From Bryobacterales bacterium (GTDB taxonomy: Bacteria > Acidobacteriota > Terriglobia > Bryobacterales > UBA6623), in NCBI GenBank assembly GCA_028819215.1, contig JAPPMG010000096.1, forward strand, positions 189,318 through 253,317: a stretch of DNA of 64,000 nt, in the 5' to 3' direction. A program made the translations under genes and the position numbers. The notes beneath the pieces are model-generated. The model ran no database searches and had not been told where the DNA came from. It worked only from the letters and a program-made list of their open reading frames with translations. Of this stretch, positions 44,268-51,592 are shown one piece after another (the first letter of the stretch is position 1; each line of letters begins with the position of its first letter).

Positions 44268-44920
44268 GATCCCTCCTTCGCTCCGGCCAGGGCCGGCATC
44301 TTGAACGCGGGGGTTTTGACCAGCCCCCCGTGCCGGACCCGCCGCACCTCGCCGCCGTCGTTGCCGCGATCGGACAGGAAGCCCGGCGAGAAGTACTTGT
44401 AGTGCTTGGACTCGAGGCTCGCGCGCCCCTCGGCGGTCCACTCCACGCGCCCGACCAGGACGCCGGCGCGCACTTCGATTTCCTTGATCCAGCCGGCGGT
44501 CTCGAACCGCTCGCCCTTGGCGGCCTTGATCGCCTGGGCGTGCTCCCAGTCGATCGGCAGGTCCAAGCCGTCCTCCATCGAGGCGTCCGCGACCGCCTGC
44601 GGATCGGACAGGGTCCACTCGCGCCAGTCGTAGTTGACGGTCTCCAACTTCGGCCCTCGGGGGAAGAGCTGGATCCACTCCGGCGCCTTGCCCTCGGAAT
44701 CGAGCTCGATCGCGGCGGCAAAGGCCCCGTATGCGAGGCTGCCGCCTTCCGCGGACGCCATGGCGAACCGCGGAAGCTCCGACTCCGTCTGGGATCGCAA
44801 TCGCGGCGGCAGCCCCTTTTCGGGCGGGGTGTATGGGTCGAGCCGGGGAGAGGTTGAGAATCCCCGGCCCGTCAGCGAAGGCGCGAAGCCGGTGACGGCG
44901 GAGTGCGGCGACGCGCCCAT
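43763..44920 (-). CDS. prohead protease-scaffold (Mu gpI-like)
   Basis: A 385-aa protein. Residues ~50-215 are the protease domain: WIQLFPRGPKLETVNYDWRE, then LPIDWEHAQAIKAAKGERF (catalytic His) and YKYFSPGFLSDR (Ser). Residues ~219-385 form an Ala/Lys/Glu-rich scaffold that is also made separately from an internal start. It is the first gene of a late operon behind the palindromic promoter at 44928-44974; the ATG at 44920 lies 7 bp after the -10 hexamer, so the true start may be further in, for example at ~44,762 (MASAEGG). Confidence 0.88.
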   Translation of the reverse strand: MGASPHSAVTGFAPSLTGRGFSTSPRLDPYTPPEKGLPPRLRSQTESELPRFAMASAEGGSLAYGAFAAAIELDSEGKAPEWIQLFPRGPKLETVNYDWREWTLSDPQAVADASMEDGLDLPIDWEHAQAIKAAKGERFETAGWIKEIEVRAGVLVGRVEWTAEGRASLESKHYKYFSPGFLSDRGNDGGEVRRVRHGGLVKTPAFKMPALAGAKEGSMLKKILEALGLAADATEAQAVAAVGKLKGDLATAQAAAAAPPPDKFVPMAQYDAMKQRATTAEGKLAEGAAAEGEAEVKRVLDEAQAAGKIVPAARKHYEDWARAEGGLAKVKAFLADQPAIAQPSGLPGSGGPGASAASADEKRVFGALGLTPEFVREHAPKEETG

Positions 44921-44927
44921 TGCTGCG

Positions 44928-44974
44928 ATCGTAGGGCGAGCGCCGGGGGCGCGGGAAGGCTGAAAGTTTCAGCC
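44928..44974 (-). promoter_or_regulatory. putative Mor-type activated late promoter (head/tail operon)
   Basis: Palindrome GGCTGAAACTTTCAGCC (44958-44974, read on the minus strand), then 24 bp beginning TTCCCGCGCC, then TACGAT (44928-44933) as -10. It lies directly upstream of the protease gene. Same layout as three other sites in the prophage. Confidence 0.65.
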
Positions 44975-44996
44975 CCTTCCGGTTGCGACCGATCGT

Positions 44997-45857
44997 TCAG
45001 CGCCGGCCCAGGCCCGGCCCGCGGCCGCGGGCGGCCTGCCCTGCGCGCCGCAAGTCGTCGAGCCCCACCGGGGACGGGGAGACCGCGACGGCGGCGCGCG
45101 CGGCGGACTTCGCCACCCGGCCGAGGATCCGCAGGCCGCGCTTCTTATTGCGCTCGCGGTAGGCCGGCTCGGCCCGCTCGATCTTGGCGGCGTAGGAGTG
45201 GTTCTCCCGGCAGGCGGCCTCCGACCGGCCGGCCTCGCGGCACAGCGCCGCCATGTGCTCGGCGTTGTTCGGGTCGCAGCCGGGCGTGACGAGGCAGAGC
45301 TTGTATTCCCTTTGCTGCCAGCCCAGCCCGCCGTTGTAGGCCCGGCGAGCCATCGCCAGCGCGGCTCGCTCGTCCTGCACCATCTGCAGCGATCGCAGCA
45401 GCAGGCTGCGCATGTACAGGTCCATCGCCATCACCGAGCACCAGGTGTCGAACGGATCCGCCTCGGCGCAGCCGGGCACCTTGGGCCAGATGTCGCCCCG
45501 CGTCGGCGGCGTGAACTGGGCCCAGCCCTGCGCCCAGGGAGACTCGGCCTTCACCAGCCAGCCGGACTCGCCCTCCATCATGCCGGCGTGCCGAGGGTAC
45601 CACTCGGCAGCGCCTGGGCCGTGCTGCCGCTCCAGCTCGTCCGACGCGGCGTCGTACATGCGCAGGTGCGCCTCGGCGGCCTCGGCTTCCGGCAGCGGCC
45701 CGACGAACGCGGAAGGATCCGGCGGCGCAGCCTCCGGAGGCGGCTGCCGGGCCGCCAGGCTCAGATGCCCAGCGAGAAGGACAGCAAGAAGGCCGACAGC
45801 GCCACGAACCAGCCGCCGACGATCGCCGCCCTCACCGCCGGGGAAGCGGTCTTCCAT
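44997..45857 (-). CDS. lytic transglycosylase (SLT-type endolysin)
   Basis: A 286-aa protein starting MEDRFPGGEGG at 45857. An N-terminal hydrophobic helix (~17-30) could be a signal anchor. The catalytic region is HAGMMEGESGWLVKAESPWA (Glu in EGESGW, ~88), AQGWAQFTPPTRGDIW and ARRAYNGGLGWQQREYK, the three standard motifs of the SLT/goose-lysozyme fold. It cleaves peptidoglycan, for lysis or DNA entry. It overlaps the upstream membrane-protein gene by ~97 bp and lies between head-packaging and capsid genes, unlike Mu. Confidence 0.8.
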   Translation of the reverse strand: MEDRFPGGEGGDRRRLVRGAVGLLAVLLAGHLSLAARQPPPEAAPPDPSAFVGPLPEAEAAEAHLRMYDAASDELERQHGPGAAEWYPRHAGMMEGESGWLVKAESPWAQGWAQFTPPTRGDIWPKVPGCAEADPFDTWCSVMAMDLYMRSLLLRSLQMVQDERAALAMARRAYNGGLGWQQREYKLCLVTPGCDPNNAEHMAALCREAGRSEAACRENHSYAAKIERAEPAYRERNKKRGLRILGRVAKSAARAAVAVSPSPVGLDDLRRAGQAARGRGPGLGRR

Positions 45858-46198
45858 TCTCCGAACCCCCTTGCCACGGCCTCGATCTTCAGCCACGGCA
45901 GCCACAGCGCGTCCAAGATCGTCCAGACCGCCAGCACGGCCGAGGCGCGGTTGATCCGCTTGAGCAGCGAGTGGGCCTCGTTGCCCAGCGAGCTGCGCAC
46001 CCACTCCGCGCTGCCCGGATCCCAGACTTCCAAGACGTTGAAGGCTTCCATGGCCCACTTCGCGGCGGCTGTCGCGGCGAACACCGCGATCACGAACGCC
46101 AGCGCCTTGGCCGCGCCCGTGCGCCCCGCGACCGAGCCCGTCATGCCGGCCATGGCCGGGCCCTGCGCGCTCATGCCCATGCCCGCGCCGCCCGTCAT
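45761..46198 (-). CDS. membrane protein, possible holin component
   Basis: A 145-aa protein starting MTGGAGMGMSAQ at 46198, coupled to the upstream gene (ATGA). Three hydrophobic segments (~31-48, 84-103, 123-143). It sits directly before the transglycosylase gene, where a holin would be expected, but it has no family signature I recognise. Confidence 0.5.
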   Translation of the reverse strand: MTGGAGMGMSAQGPAMAGMTGSVAGRTGAAKALAFVIAVFAATAAAKWAMEAFNVLEVWDPGSAEWVRSSLGNEAHSLLKRINRASAVLAVWTILDALWLPWLKIEAVARGFGEWKTASPAVRAAIVGGWFVALSAFLLSFSLGI

Positions 46199-46551
46199 GG
46201 CAGCCTCGCGGGCGGCGCCGAGGGCGCCGAGGCGTCGAGCCATAGCGGGTACATCGACTGGAACTCCACGCCGGTGAACGGCACCAGCGCGGTGCCGTCG
46301 GCGACCGAGACCAGCACCCGGCCGCGCTCGATCAGCTCGACGCGCCCGGCCCCCAGCAGCTGCGCGCCGTCTGGGGTCATCAGCCGGCTGAAGCGGGCGC
46401 CGACGAACACCAAGGGGTCGGCGTCGAGGAAATCATGCGCCTTGCGGGTCTTGTGCCAGGCGATCAGCGCGTGGGCCCAATAGCCCAGCACGGGCGAGGC
46501 GAGGGTAACCAGGACGAACGCGGCGATCGCCTTGGGATCGACGTCCCCCAC
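46195..46551 (-). CDS. small membrane protein of the lysis block
   Basis: A 118-aa protein starting at GTG. One hydrophobic helix (~8-30, AIAAFVLVTLASPVLGYWAH) followed by a short basic segment and a beta-rich soluble domain. Function unknown; it is part of the tightly packed lysis/membrane cassette. Confidence 0.5.
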   Translation of the reverse strand: MGDVDPKAIAAFVLVTLASPVLGYWAHALIAWHKTRKAHDFLDADPLVFVGARFSRLMTPDGAQLLGAGRVELIERGRVLVSVADGTALVPFTGVEFQSMYPLWLDASAPSAPPARLP

Positions 46552-46555
46552 CGGA

Positions 46556-47215
46556 TCAGGCCTCCTCGCGGTCCAGCGCGTCGCGCAGCTCCTGGCGCAG
46601 GCCGGCGGCGGCCTGCTGCAGCTGCGGCAGCTCGCCCTCCAGCTCGGCCAGGTCCTCTTCGGCCTCGGCGGCTTGCTGGCGCAGCGTGCGCGCCAGGCGG
46701 CGCTGCGCGCGGATCCGCTCGGCGGCCTTGGAGGCTGCGGCGGAAGCGTCCTGCCATGCCTGGCACTTGGCGAGCAGCGGATTGGCCGGGGCCGGGCCGG
46801 GGCCGGCTGAGGGGCCGGCGGATGGATCCGCAGGATGATCGAGCGGCACGGGCGGATGGGGCGCGGCGGGAGGATCGGCAGGTAGATCGCCGGAGGGATC
46901 GGTCGGCGGCGCGGCAGGGCCCGCCACGGCCTCGACCAGCGCCGGATCGAGTGATCCCTGCAAGGCCTCCGAGCCGTCCTCGAGCTCGATTGCCCGGACC
47001 GGCACTTGCGCGCCCGCGATCTCTAGGAACGCGCGATCCCGGGCGAACGGCGGCAGGGGCGCGCGCGGCTTCATGTCGAATCGCACCGCGACCTCGGCCG
47101 GGCCGTCCGGGCTCGAGCGGTCAAAGAAGCAGTGGGCGGCGCGGCCGCCGACCTCGCAGGGGCCGGAAGGCCGTTGCGGGTCCTGGTTGGATTGGGTGAA
47201 GCTGGCGAGCTGCAC
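46556..47215 (-). CDS. Pro-rich and coiled-coil protein of the lysis block
   Basis: A 219-aa protein starting at GTG, preceded by GGGAGG. The N-terminal ~95 residues are globular, ~96-145 are a Pro/Ala/Asp-rich linker, and ~150-219 form a strong coiled coil (ERIRAQRRLARTLRQQAAEA). A spanin or structural role is possible, but there is no membrane segment. I do not recognise the family. Confidence 0.5.
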   Translation of the reverse strand: MQLASFTQSNQDPQRPSGPCEVGGRAAHCFFDRSSPDGPAEVAVRFDMKPRAPLPPFARDRAFLEIAGAQVPVRAIELEDGSEALQGSLDPALVEAVAGPAAPPTDPSGDLPADPPAAPHPPVPLDHPADPSAGPSAGPGPAPANPLLAKCQAWQDASAAASKAAERIRAQRRLARTLRQQAAEAEEDLAELEGELPQLQQAAAGLRQELRDALDREEA

Positions 47216-47251
47216 GGGGCCTCCCTACCTAAGGTCTGTCCGGATCCGGCC

Positions 47252-47971
47252 CTATCCGATGCAGTGCGTGCGAGCCGCGTTGGGCCGCAGCGGCGGCAGG
47301 CAGTCGGAACAGTATCCCCGGCCGTTTTCCAGGCGCCAGATGCAGGTGGCGGATCCCTCCAGGCAGGCCGCCCGCTCGCGTGCCTGGCCCGGGGTTAGGC
47401 GAGACGGCTCCTGGGCAGTCCGGCCGGCGCCGGGACGTGACCAGAGCAGCCATGCCCGGGCGATCGGGCTCGGCCGCGAGCGGTGGACCATCACGGTTTC
47501 CGCGGCCTCCCAGGCCGTTACGTCGCGCTGCAGGGAAATGAGCTCGTTAGCCGCGCGCAGGGCGTGGAAGCCCGCAAACCCTCCTCCCGCGATCGGCGAG
47601 ACCAGCGAGATGTTGCGATGGTACGACGAGGCGGGCATGACGAACGAAGCGGTCTCGCCGGGTCCGGGTCCGTCGATCACGCCGAACTGTATGTCGGCCG
47701 TGCGACGCGCGACATCGCGAGCCTCGGCCTCGAGGGCGGATCCCGCCCCCTCGGAGAGCAGCCGGAGCGCCGGACTGGGCGCCTCGGAAGGGTCGAACAG
47801 CGGCGACAGCGAGTAGGGGTGCGTCGCGACCAAGACGGGGCCGAACGGCGCGTCGGAAAGATTGAGCAATCGCACGGCGATGACCTGCGCATCGGCGGGC
47901 GGCGCGCACGCGGCGAGCAAGAGGCAGGCGAGCAAGAGGCAGGTGCGCGAGGCAAGGAAGCGATGTTTCAT
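47252..47971 (-). CDS. phage-encoded spondin-domain-like lipoprotein
   Basis: A 239-aa protein with a lipoprotein signal (RTCLLLACLLLAACAPPADA, lipobox Cys ~22). Residues ~30-150 resemble bacterial spondin_N domains: VRLLNLSDAPFGPVLVATHP, LFDPSEAPSPALRLLSEGAG, and FVMPASSYHRNISLVSPIAG. A Cys-rich tail follows (ACLEGSATCIW, GYCSDC, THCIG). It is the first gene after a palindromic late promoter, so it should be made late. A surface lipoprotein could block superinfection or aid lysis; this is inference. Confidence 0.65.
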   Translation of the reverse strand: MKHRFLASRTCLLLACLLLAACAPPADAQVIAVRLLNLSDAPFGPVLVATHPYSLSPLFDPSEAPSPALRLLSEGAGSALEAEARDVARRTADIQFGVIDGPGPGETASFVMPASSYHRNISLVSPIAGGGFAGFHALRAANELISLQRDVTAWEAAETVMVHRSRPSPIARAWLLWSRPGAGRTAQEPSRLTPGQARERAACLEGSATCIWRLENGRGYCSDCLPPLRPNAARTHCIG

Positions 47972-47978
47972 TTCGCTT

Positions 47979-48025
47979 CATGCTGGCTCGGCGAGCAGGC
48001 GAGGGGAAGGCTGAAAGTTTCAGCC
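47979..48025 (-). promoter_or_regulatory. putative Mor-type activated promoter (lipoprotein/lysis operon)
   Basis: The same 17-bp palindrome at 48009-48025, followed after 24 bp (TTCCCCTCGC...) by AGCATG (47979-47984) in the -10 position, a poor match to TAnnAT. It lies 8 bp upstream of the lipoprotein ATG, so the position of the start site is uncertain. Confidence 0.5.
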
Positions 48026-48073
48026 CCGATCGGGACGCCTGGTCGCAGGGTGTCAGCTGGCGTCCCGATCGGG
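48025..48073. terminator. 15-bp perfect inverted repeat, probable operon-end hairpin
   Basis: CCCGATCGGGACGCC (48025-48039) and its exact reverse complement (48059-48073) with a 19-base loop. It sits between the packaging operon and the lipoprotein promoter and touches the activator palindrome. Each arm itself contains the palindrome CCCGATCGGG. No T-run follows. Confidence 0.5.
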
Positions 48074-48131
48074 ACCTGCGGGCCGGTTCCGCGCTCCCGG
48101 ATCCAGCCTTCCGGGCCACCGTTGCGAGACA

Positions 48132-48170
48132 CCGTTCAAAACCCGTTCAACGGCGTTAAATTTCATTCAA
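48132..48170. repeat. phased TTCAA repeats in the central intergenic region
   Basis: CCGTTCAA at 48132 and 48143 (11-bp period) with a further ATTCAA at 48165, in the only AT-leaning intergenic patch of the prophage, close to its middle. Similar 11-bp-phased CTTCAA/GTTGAAG pairs occur at 29993/30004 and 61570/61581. Confidence 0.35.
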
Positions 48171-48255
48171 CTCCTTCGCGGCTGCACCTACCCCTAGACC
48201 CCCCTTCCGGGCGCTTAGAATCGAAATCGGGCGATTTCCGGATTCCGGCCGGATT

Positions 48256-48417
48256 TCAGCCAGCGCGCCGCGCGGCCAGGATCAGCGCTCGGACAATGAG
48301 GTAGCCGATCGCCAGATCCCACATCGACGCCCTGCCGCTCAGCGCGAACAGCGCGGCCGAAGTGGCGAGGACCGCCATGCCCCAGGCGAGCTCGGATCGG
48401 ATCATCTGTTGCGTCAT
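48256..48417 (-). CDS. 53-aa two-helix membrane protein (holin-like candidate)
   Basis: MTQQMIRSELAWGMAVLATS continues into two hydrophobic helices (~11-27 and ~31-48) and ends LAARRAG. GGAGGA lies about 10 bases upstream of the ATG. It is the last gene of the packaging operon. Size and topology suit a class II holin, but small size limits certainty. Confidence 0.5.
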   Translation of the reverse strand: MTQQMIRSELAWGMAVLATSAALFALSGRASMWDLAIGYLIVRALILAARRAG

Positions 48418-48500
48418 TGCTTCCTTCCTCCGTGCTATAGTGATCGCGAAGCCCGCCGGGAGCTTCTGGGCGCAAGCCGGATCCCGGCATCCCCTCCTCG

Positions 48501-49793
48501 CTAGTCCGCTCCGCCGCGCTTGCTCCAGCGCCGCCTCGCAGCTTTCAGCGCGAACATCGCCCGGTCTCGCGAAAGGTTGTGGAACGTGACGAGGCGCAGC
48601 GCCTTCTCGCCCGGATCCCTGCCGATCACGGCCTTGTACCAGAGATCGCCCCTCTCGTAGACCATCAACAGGTCGTCCCTGCGCGTCTTCCAGTGGCCGG
48701 TGTCTCGCGTGACATGCTCGTCCCTCGCTCGCTCCAGGATCTCCGGCAGCAGGGTTCGGTAGTCTGCCAGCTCCAGCGGGACGTTGTCGGGGTATTTCGG
48801 GTTGGGGCGGTGATGTTTCAGCTGCTTCACCGCGGTCTGGCGCGTCAGCAAGAGCGCCCCGGCCTCGTCGCCGAGCAAGCGCGCTCGCTTCTCCGGCACG
48901 AAGGCGACCGGCAGGTCGCCGAGCGCCTGGCCCGGCTTCAACGAGGCGAACTGCCGCTCAAGCTGCGCGCTTTCGACCGTTTCCCGGATCGCCGCGCGGG
49001 CCAGCGCCGCCGAGACCAGCGCGAGGCCGGCGATGTCGCGAGCCTGCATTTCGGCCAGCAGGCGCGGCCGGTCCAGTCCCGGATTGGAGGCCCAGGACGG
49101 ATCCAGCCCCCGGTCGACGCGTATCCTGTCGCCGGTGCGCGGGTTGGTCCACTCGACCTCCTCGCGCTGCGGGCGGTCCGTCGGCCCGCCCAGCCTCTCG
49201 GCCTCCGCCCGGGAGACCTGCCGCACCCAGCACTTTCAGCCCCAGCCGTTGGGTGTCATGTGGTCGCGCCACCAGGGATCGTCCGCCGGCAGGAGCGTTC
49301 CCTCCCAGGCGACGTGCTCGTGCCGGTGCTCCTCGCTGGGGCCCAATTTGTAGAGCAGGTAGGGGTGCGTGCGCTTGGTGCGCTGGATGCGCTGCCACTG
49401 TCCGGCCGCCCGGGCCGAGCGCATGTTGGCGCGGAAGATCGTGCGCAGCCGGCGCGGGCTGCCCAGCTGCGCCCGGACCTTCTTCCCGGCCTTCGGGTCG
49501 GTGACCTGCTCGACGCCCCACCATCCCTTCTTCTGCAGGGTCGGAGTCAGCTGCTTCTCGAAGGTCCGCAGGGTGCCGCCGCCCTCCAGGTGCTCGACGA
49601 GCGCTCCATGGACGTCGCCGAGAATGTCGTAGCCGACGCTCTTGGAGACCGTGAAGTTCAGGGCGTGCTCCTCGGCCGCCACGTCCAAATACGAGAACGA
49701 CGGTCGCAGCTTCTTGGCCTTGAAGAACTCCAGGGCCTCTTTCGGCACCGGCCCGGGGAAGCGGAATCCGGGGTGCGGCTTGCGCTTCGCCAT
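48501..49793 (-). CDS. Mu gpF (gp30)-like head morphogenesis protein with in-frame UGA at a conserved Cys
   Basis: The frame from 49793 runs 185 codons, meets TGA at 49236-49238, and continues in the same frame for 244 codons to 48501. The joint reads DPWWRDHMTPNGWG-[UGA]-KCWVRQVSRAEAERLGG. In Mu gpF/SPP1 gp7-type proteins this segment is normally PPNGWGCxC, so UGA replaces the first Cys of the CxC pair. A 19-nt hairpin follows (49200-49218). Readings: selenocysteine insertion, a nonsense mutation, or two separate polypeptides (second start GTG 49226, no good ribosome-binding site). The downstream part shows no decay. The C-terminal ~240 residues include ELADYRTLLPEILERAR and WYKAVIGRDPGEKALRLVTF. 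Confidence 0.8.
49200..49218 (-). promoter_or_regulatory. bSECIS-like hairpin downstream of the gpF UGA
   Basis: On the mRNA strand GGTCTCC-CGGGC-GGAGGCC forms 7 consecutive pairs (one G-U) with a 5-base loop whose second base is G. The loop begins 24 nt after the UGA. As I recall the bacterial SECIS model, this distance, stem length and loop G all fall within range. GC-rich DNA makes chance hairpins common. Confidence 0.4.
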
Positions 49794-49799
49794 GACCGC

Positions 49800-49892
49800 T
49801 CAGCAGCCTCCCAGCCTGGCGGCCAGCAGGAACAGCAGCAGCAAGTAGAGGCAGCCCTGCAGCAGCCTCTCGGCGGAATCGGGCCGTCTCAT
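49800..49892 (-). CDS. 30-aa membrane peptide
   Basis: MRRPDSAERLLQGCLYLLLL continues FLLAARLGGC: one hydrophobic helix (~11-25) ending in Cys. Its ATG overlaps the stop of the 41-aa gene upstream (ATGA) and it ends 6 bp before the gpF start. The tight packing supports translation; function unknown. Confidence 0.5.
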   Translation of the reverse strand: MRRPDSAERLLQGCLYLLLLFLLAARLGGC

Positions 49893-50014
49893 CGCCTCGT
49901 CAACGGGTAGTACGTCTTGCCTCGGGAATCGCGAGCCGGCGTGATCTTGAAGTCGGGATTCTCGGGCACGGGCCGTCCGTTCACCACTACGTATGTGAAT
50001 CCCGCCAGGTCCAT
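49889..50014 (-). CDS. 41-aa phage protein
   Basis: MDLAGFTYVVVNGRPVPENP followed by DFKITPARDSRGKTYYPLTRR. A small soluble protein between portal and the 30-aa membrane peptide, overlapping the latter by 4 bp. The family is not recognised; conserved-looking small genes occur at this place in other Mu-like phages. Confidence 0.5.
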   Translation of the reverse strand: MDLAGFTYVVVNGRPVPENPDFKITPARDSRGKTYYPLTRR

Positions 50015-50029
50015 CGGCGCGCCTCCGGC

Positions 50030-51592
50030 TCAGCCCTCGTCGCGAGCGTCGCCGAGCCCGCGAGCCGCGAACGTCGCGGCTGCCAGCGCCCGGCGCAGCT
50101 CGGCATCGTCCATTTCCCCGAGCGCGTCCGCCAGGCCGGCCTCGAACTCCTCGAGAGTCTCCGACCGCGCCAGCAGCTCGCGCACCGGCGCCAGCATCGG
50201 ATCCAGGGCGCGCTGCCAGCCGTCCAGGGAGCGCCCCTCCAGCTCCTCGAGCAGGCCCTCCGGGGAGGCGGCGCTGCCGCGAGCGGCCGCGGCGGCGGCC
50301 GAACGAGCCGAGGCGAGAGCCGAACCCGCCGGGGCCGGGGCTTCCAGCACCCTCGCCCCCTCGGGCGCGTCGGGCAGGCCCAGCCGGTCGCTGACGACCG
50401 AGGCCTCAACTCGCAGGCCCAGCGGCACCAGCCGCTCCAGCGCGCTGGTCAGGGCCTCGACATCCTCGGGGTCTTCGGGCTGCAGGACGATGCGCGGGTA
50501 GGCCTCTTGCGGGCCGTGGTTGAGATCGACATAGGGCCGCACCAAGTCGCGGTTGAGCGTCTCGGCCAGTTCCTCGCAGTCGCCCTCCAAGATGTCGGCG
50601 CGCACGTCCGCCTGGGCCTCGTCCGAGCCCAGCCGGCCGGGCGTGCCCTGGGTGGTGGCCGCTTGGCCCAGCACGATGATCGTGACCTGCTCGTCGAGCC
50701 AGCGCTCGAAGCGCTCGTAGGCGTCGGCCGAGCTGGAGCGGGCGGCTTCGACCAGCTCGACCTGCATCGACTCGGGGATCGTCGCCGCGGAGTCGGAGCC
50801 GATCCCGGTCACGGCCTCGAGCAGCGTGGCGCGGTCCTCGGCGCTGGCGTCCTTGCCGTACTTGCCCAGGCGGATCGGCCGGCCGTAATTCTCCAGCCAG
50901 CCGGACCAGTCCGACAGCGACCAGGCGGCCAGGCAGAACAGCGCCGCCACCGGGCGGGCCAGCCCGCCGCGAGCCGGGATGCCGGGTCGCAGCCGCGGGC
51001 AGTGCACGATCCACTGGAAGGGCTCCAGCGGCACGCCCTCGGCCTGGTCCTCGTCGGCCAGCACGCGCAGCCGCTCGGGATCCTCGCGGTCCCAGCGGAA
51101 CCAGCGCGGGTCGCGCCAGGCGTAGCGGCGCGGCGTCCACAGCGGGCCGGAGCGGTCCCACAGGATCTCGATCGGGGCCACCCCGGAGCCGAGGCCCCAC
51201 AGGCACTCCGAGAGCAGCCGCCGGAAGCCCGGCTCGCGGGCCAGCGCGCGGATCTCGTCGGCCAGGTCGATATCGGCCTTCTCGTCGGAGGCGGATTCGA
51301 CGGACGGCTCCACGCCCATCACGGCCCGGCGGCGCACGCCCATCACGGCGCCGTAGCGCGGGTAGCGCTCCTCCAGCTCCTGCGCCAGGGTGTACATCTG
51401 GCGCGTTTCGCCGGCGTCGGCGGCGCGGATGGCCGATGCCACCCGGTCCGGCGTGAGGCTCTCGGCCACCGCGTCGAGCATGTACGGCTGGCGGACGCTG
51501 GCCAGCGAGGGGGCGGCGCGCTCGCGCAGCAGCTGGGCGCGGCGCACGAGGCGCCCGTAGAGGTCGCGCAGCGTCGGCACTCGGATCGCCAT
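50030..51592 (-). CDS. portal protein (Mu gp29-like, DUF935)
   Basis: A 520-aa protein. RYPRYGAVMGVRRRAVMGVE, WRDPRWFRWDREDPERLRVL, RGGLARPVAALFCLAAWSLS and GKYGKDASAEDRATLLEAVT are diagnostic of DUF935/Mu gp29 portal proteins. It forms the DNA-packaging ring. It starts 1 bp before the terminase stop region, in the standard Mu order 27-28-29-30. Confidence 0.94.
   Translation of the reverse strand: MAIRVPTLRDLYGRLVRRAQLLRERAAPSLASVRQPYMLDAVAESLTPDRVASAIRAADAGETRQMYTLAQELEERYPRYGAVMGVRRRAVMGVEPSVESASDEKADIDLADEIRALAREPGFRRLLSECLWGLGSGVAPIEILWDRSGPLWTPRRYAWRDPRWFRWDREDPERLRVLADEDQAEGVPLEPFQWIVHCPRLRPGIPARGGLARPVAALFCLAAWSLSDWSGWLENYGRPIRLGKYGKDASAEDRATLLEAVTGIGSDSAATIPESMQVELVEAARSSSADAYERFERWLDEQVTIIVLGQAATTQGTPGRLGSDEAQADVRADILEGDCEELAETLNRDLVRPYVDLNHGPQEAYPRIVLQPEDPEDVEALTSALERLVPLGLRVEASVVSDRLGLPDAPEGARVLEAPAPAGSALASARSAAAAAARGSAASPEGLLEELEGRSLDGWQRALDPMLAPVRELLARSETLEEFEAGLADALGEMDDAELRRALAAATFAARGLGDARDEG

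Noticed and set aside
49226..49238. The gpF interruption as a frameshift
   Set aside because: Both halves are in the same frame and the joint peptide reads through the family motif, so only the UGA codon separates them.
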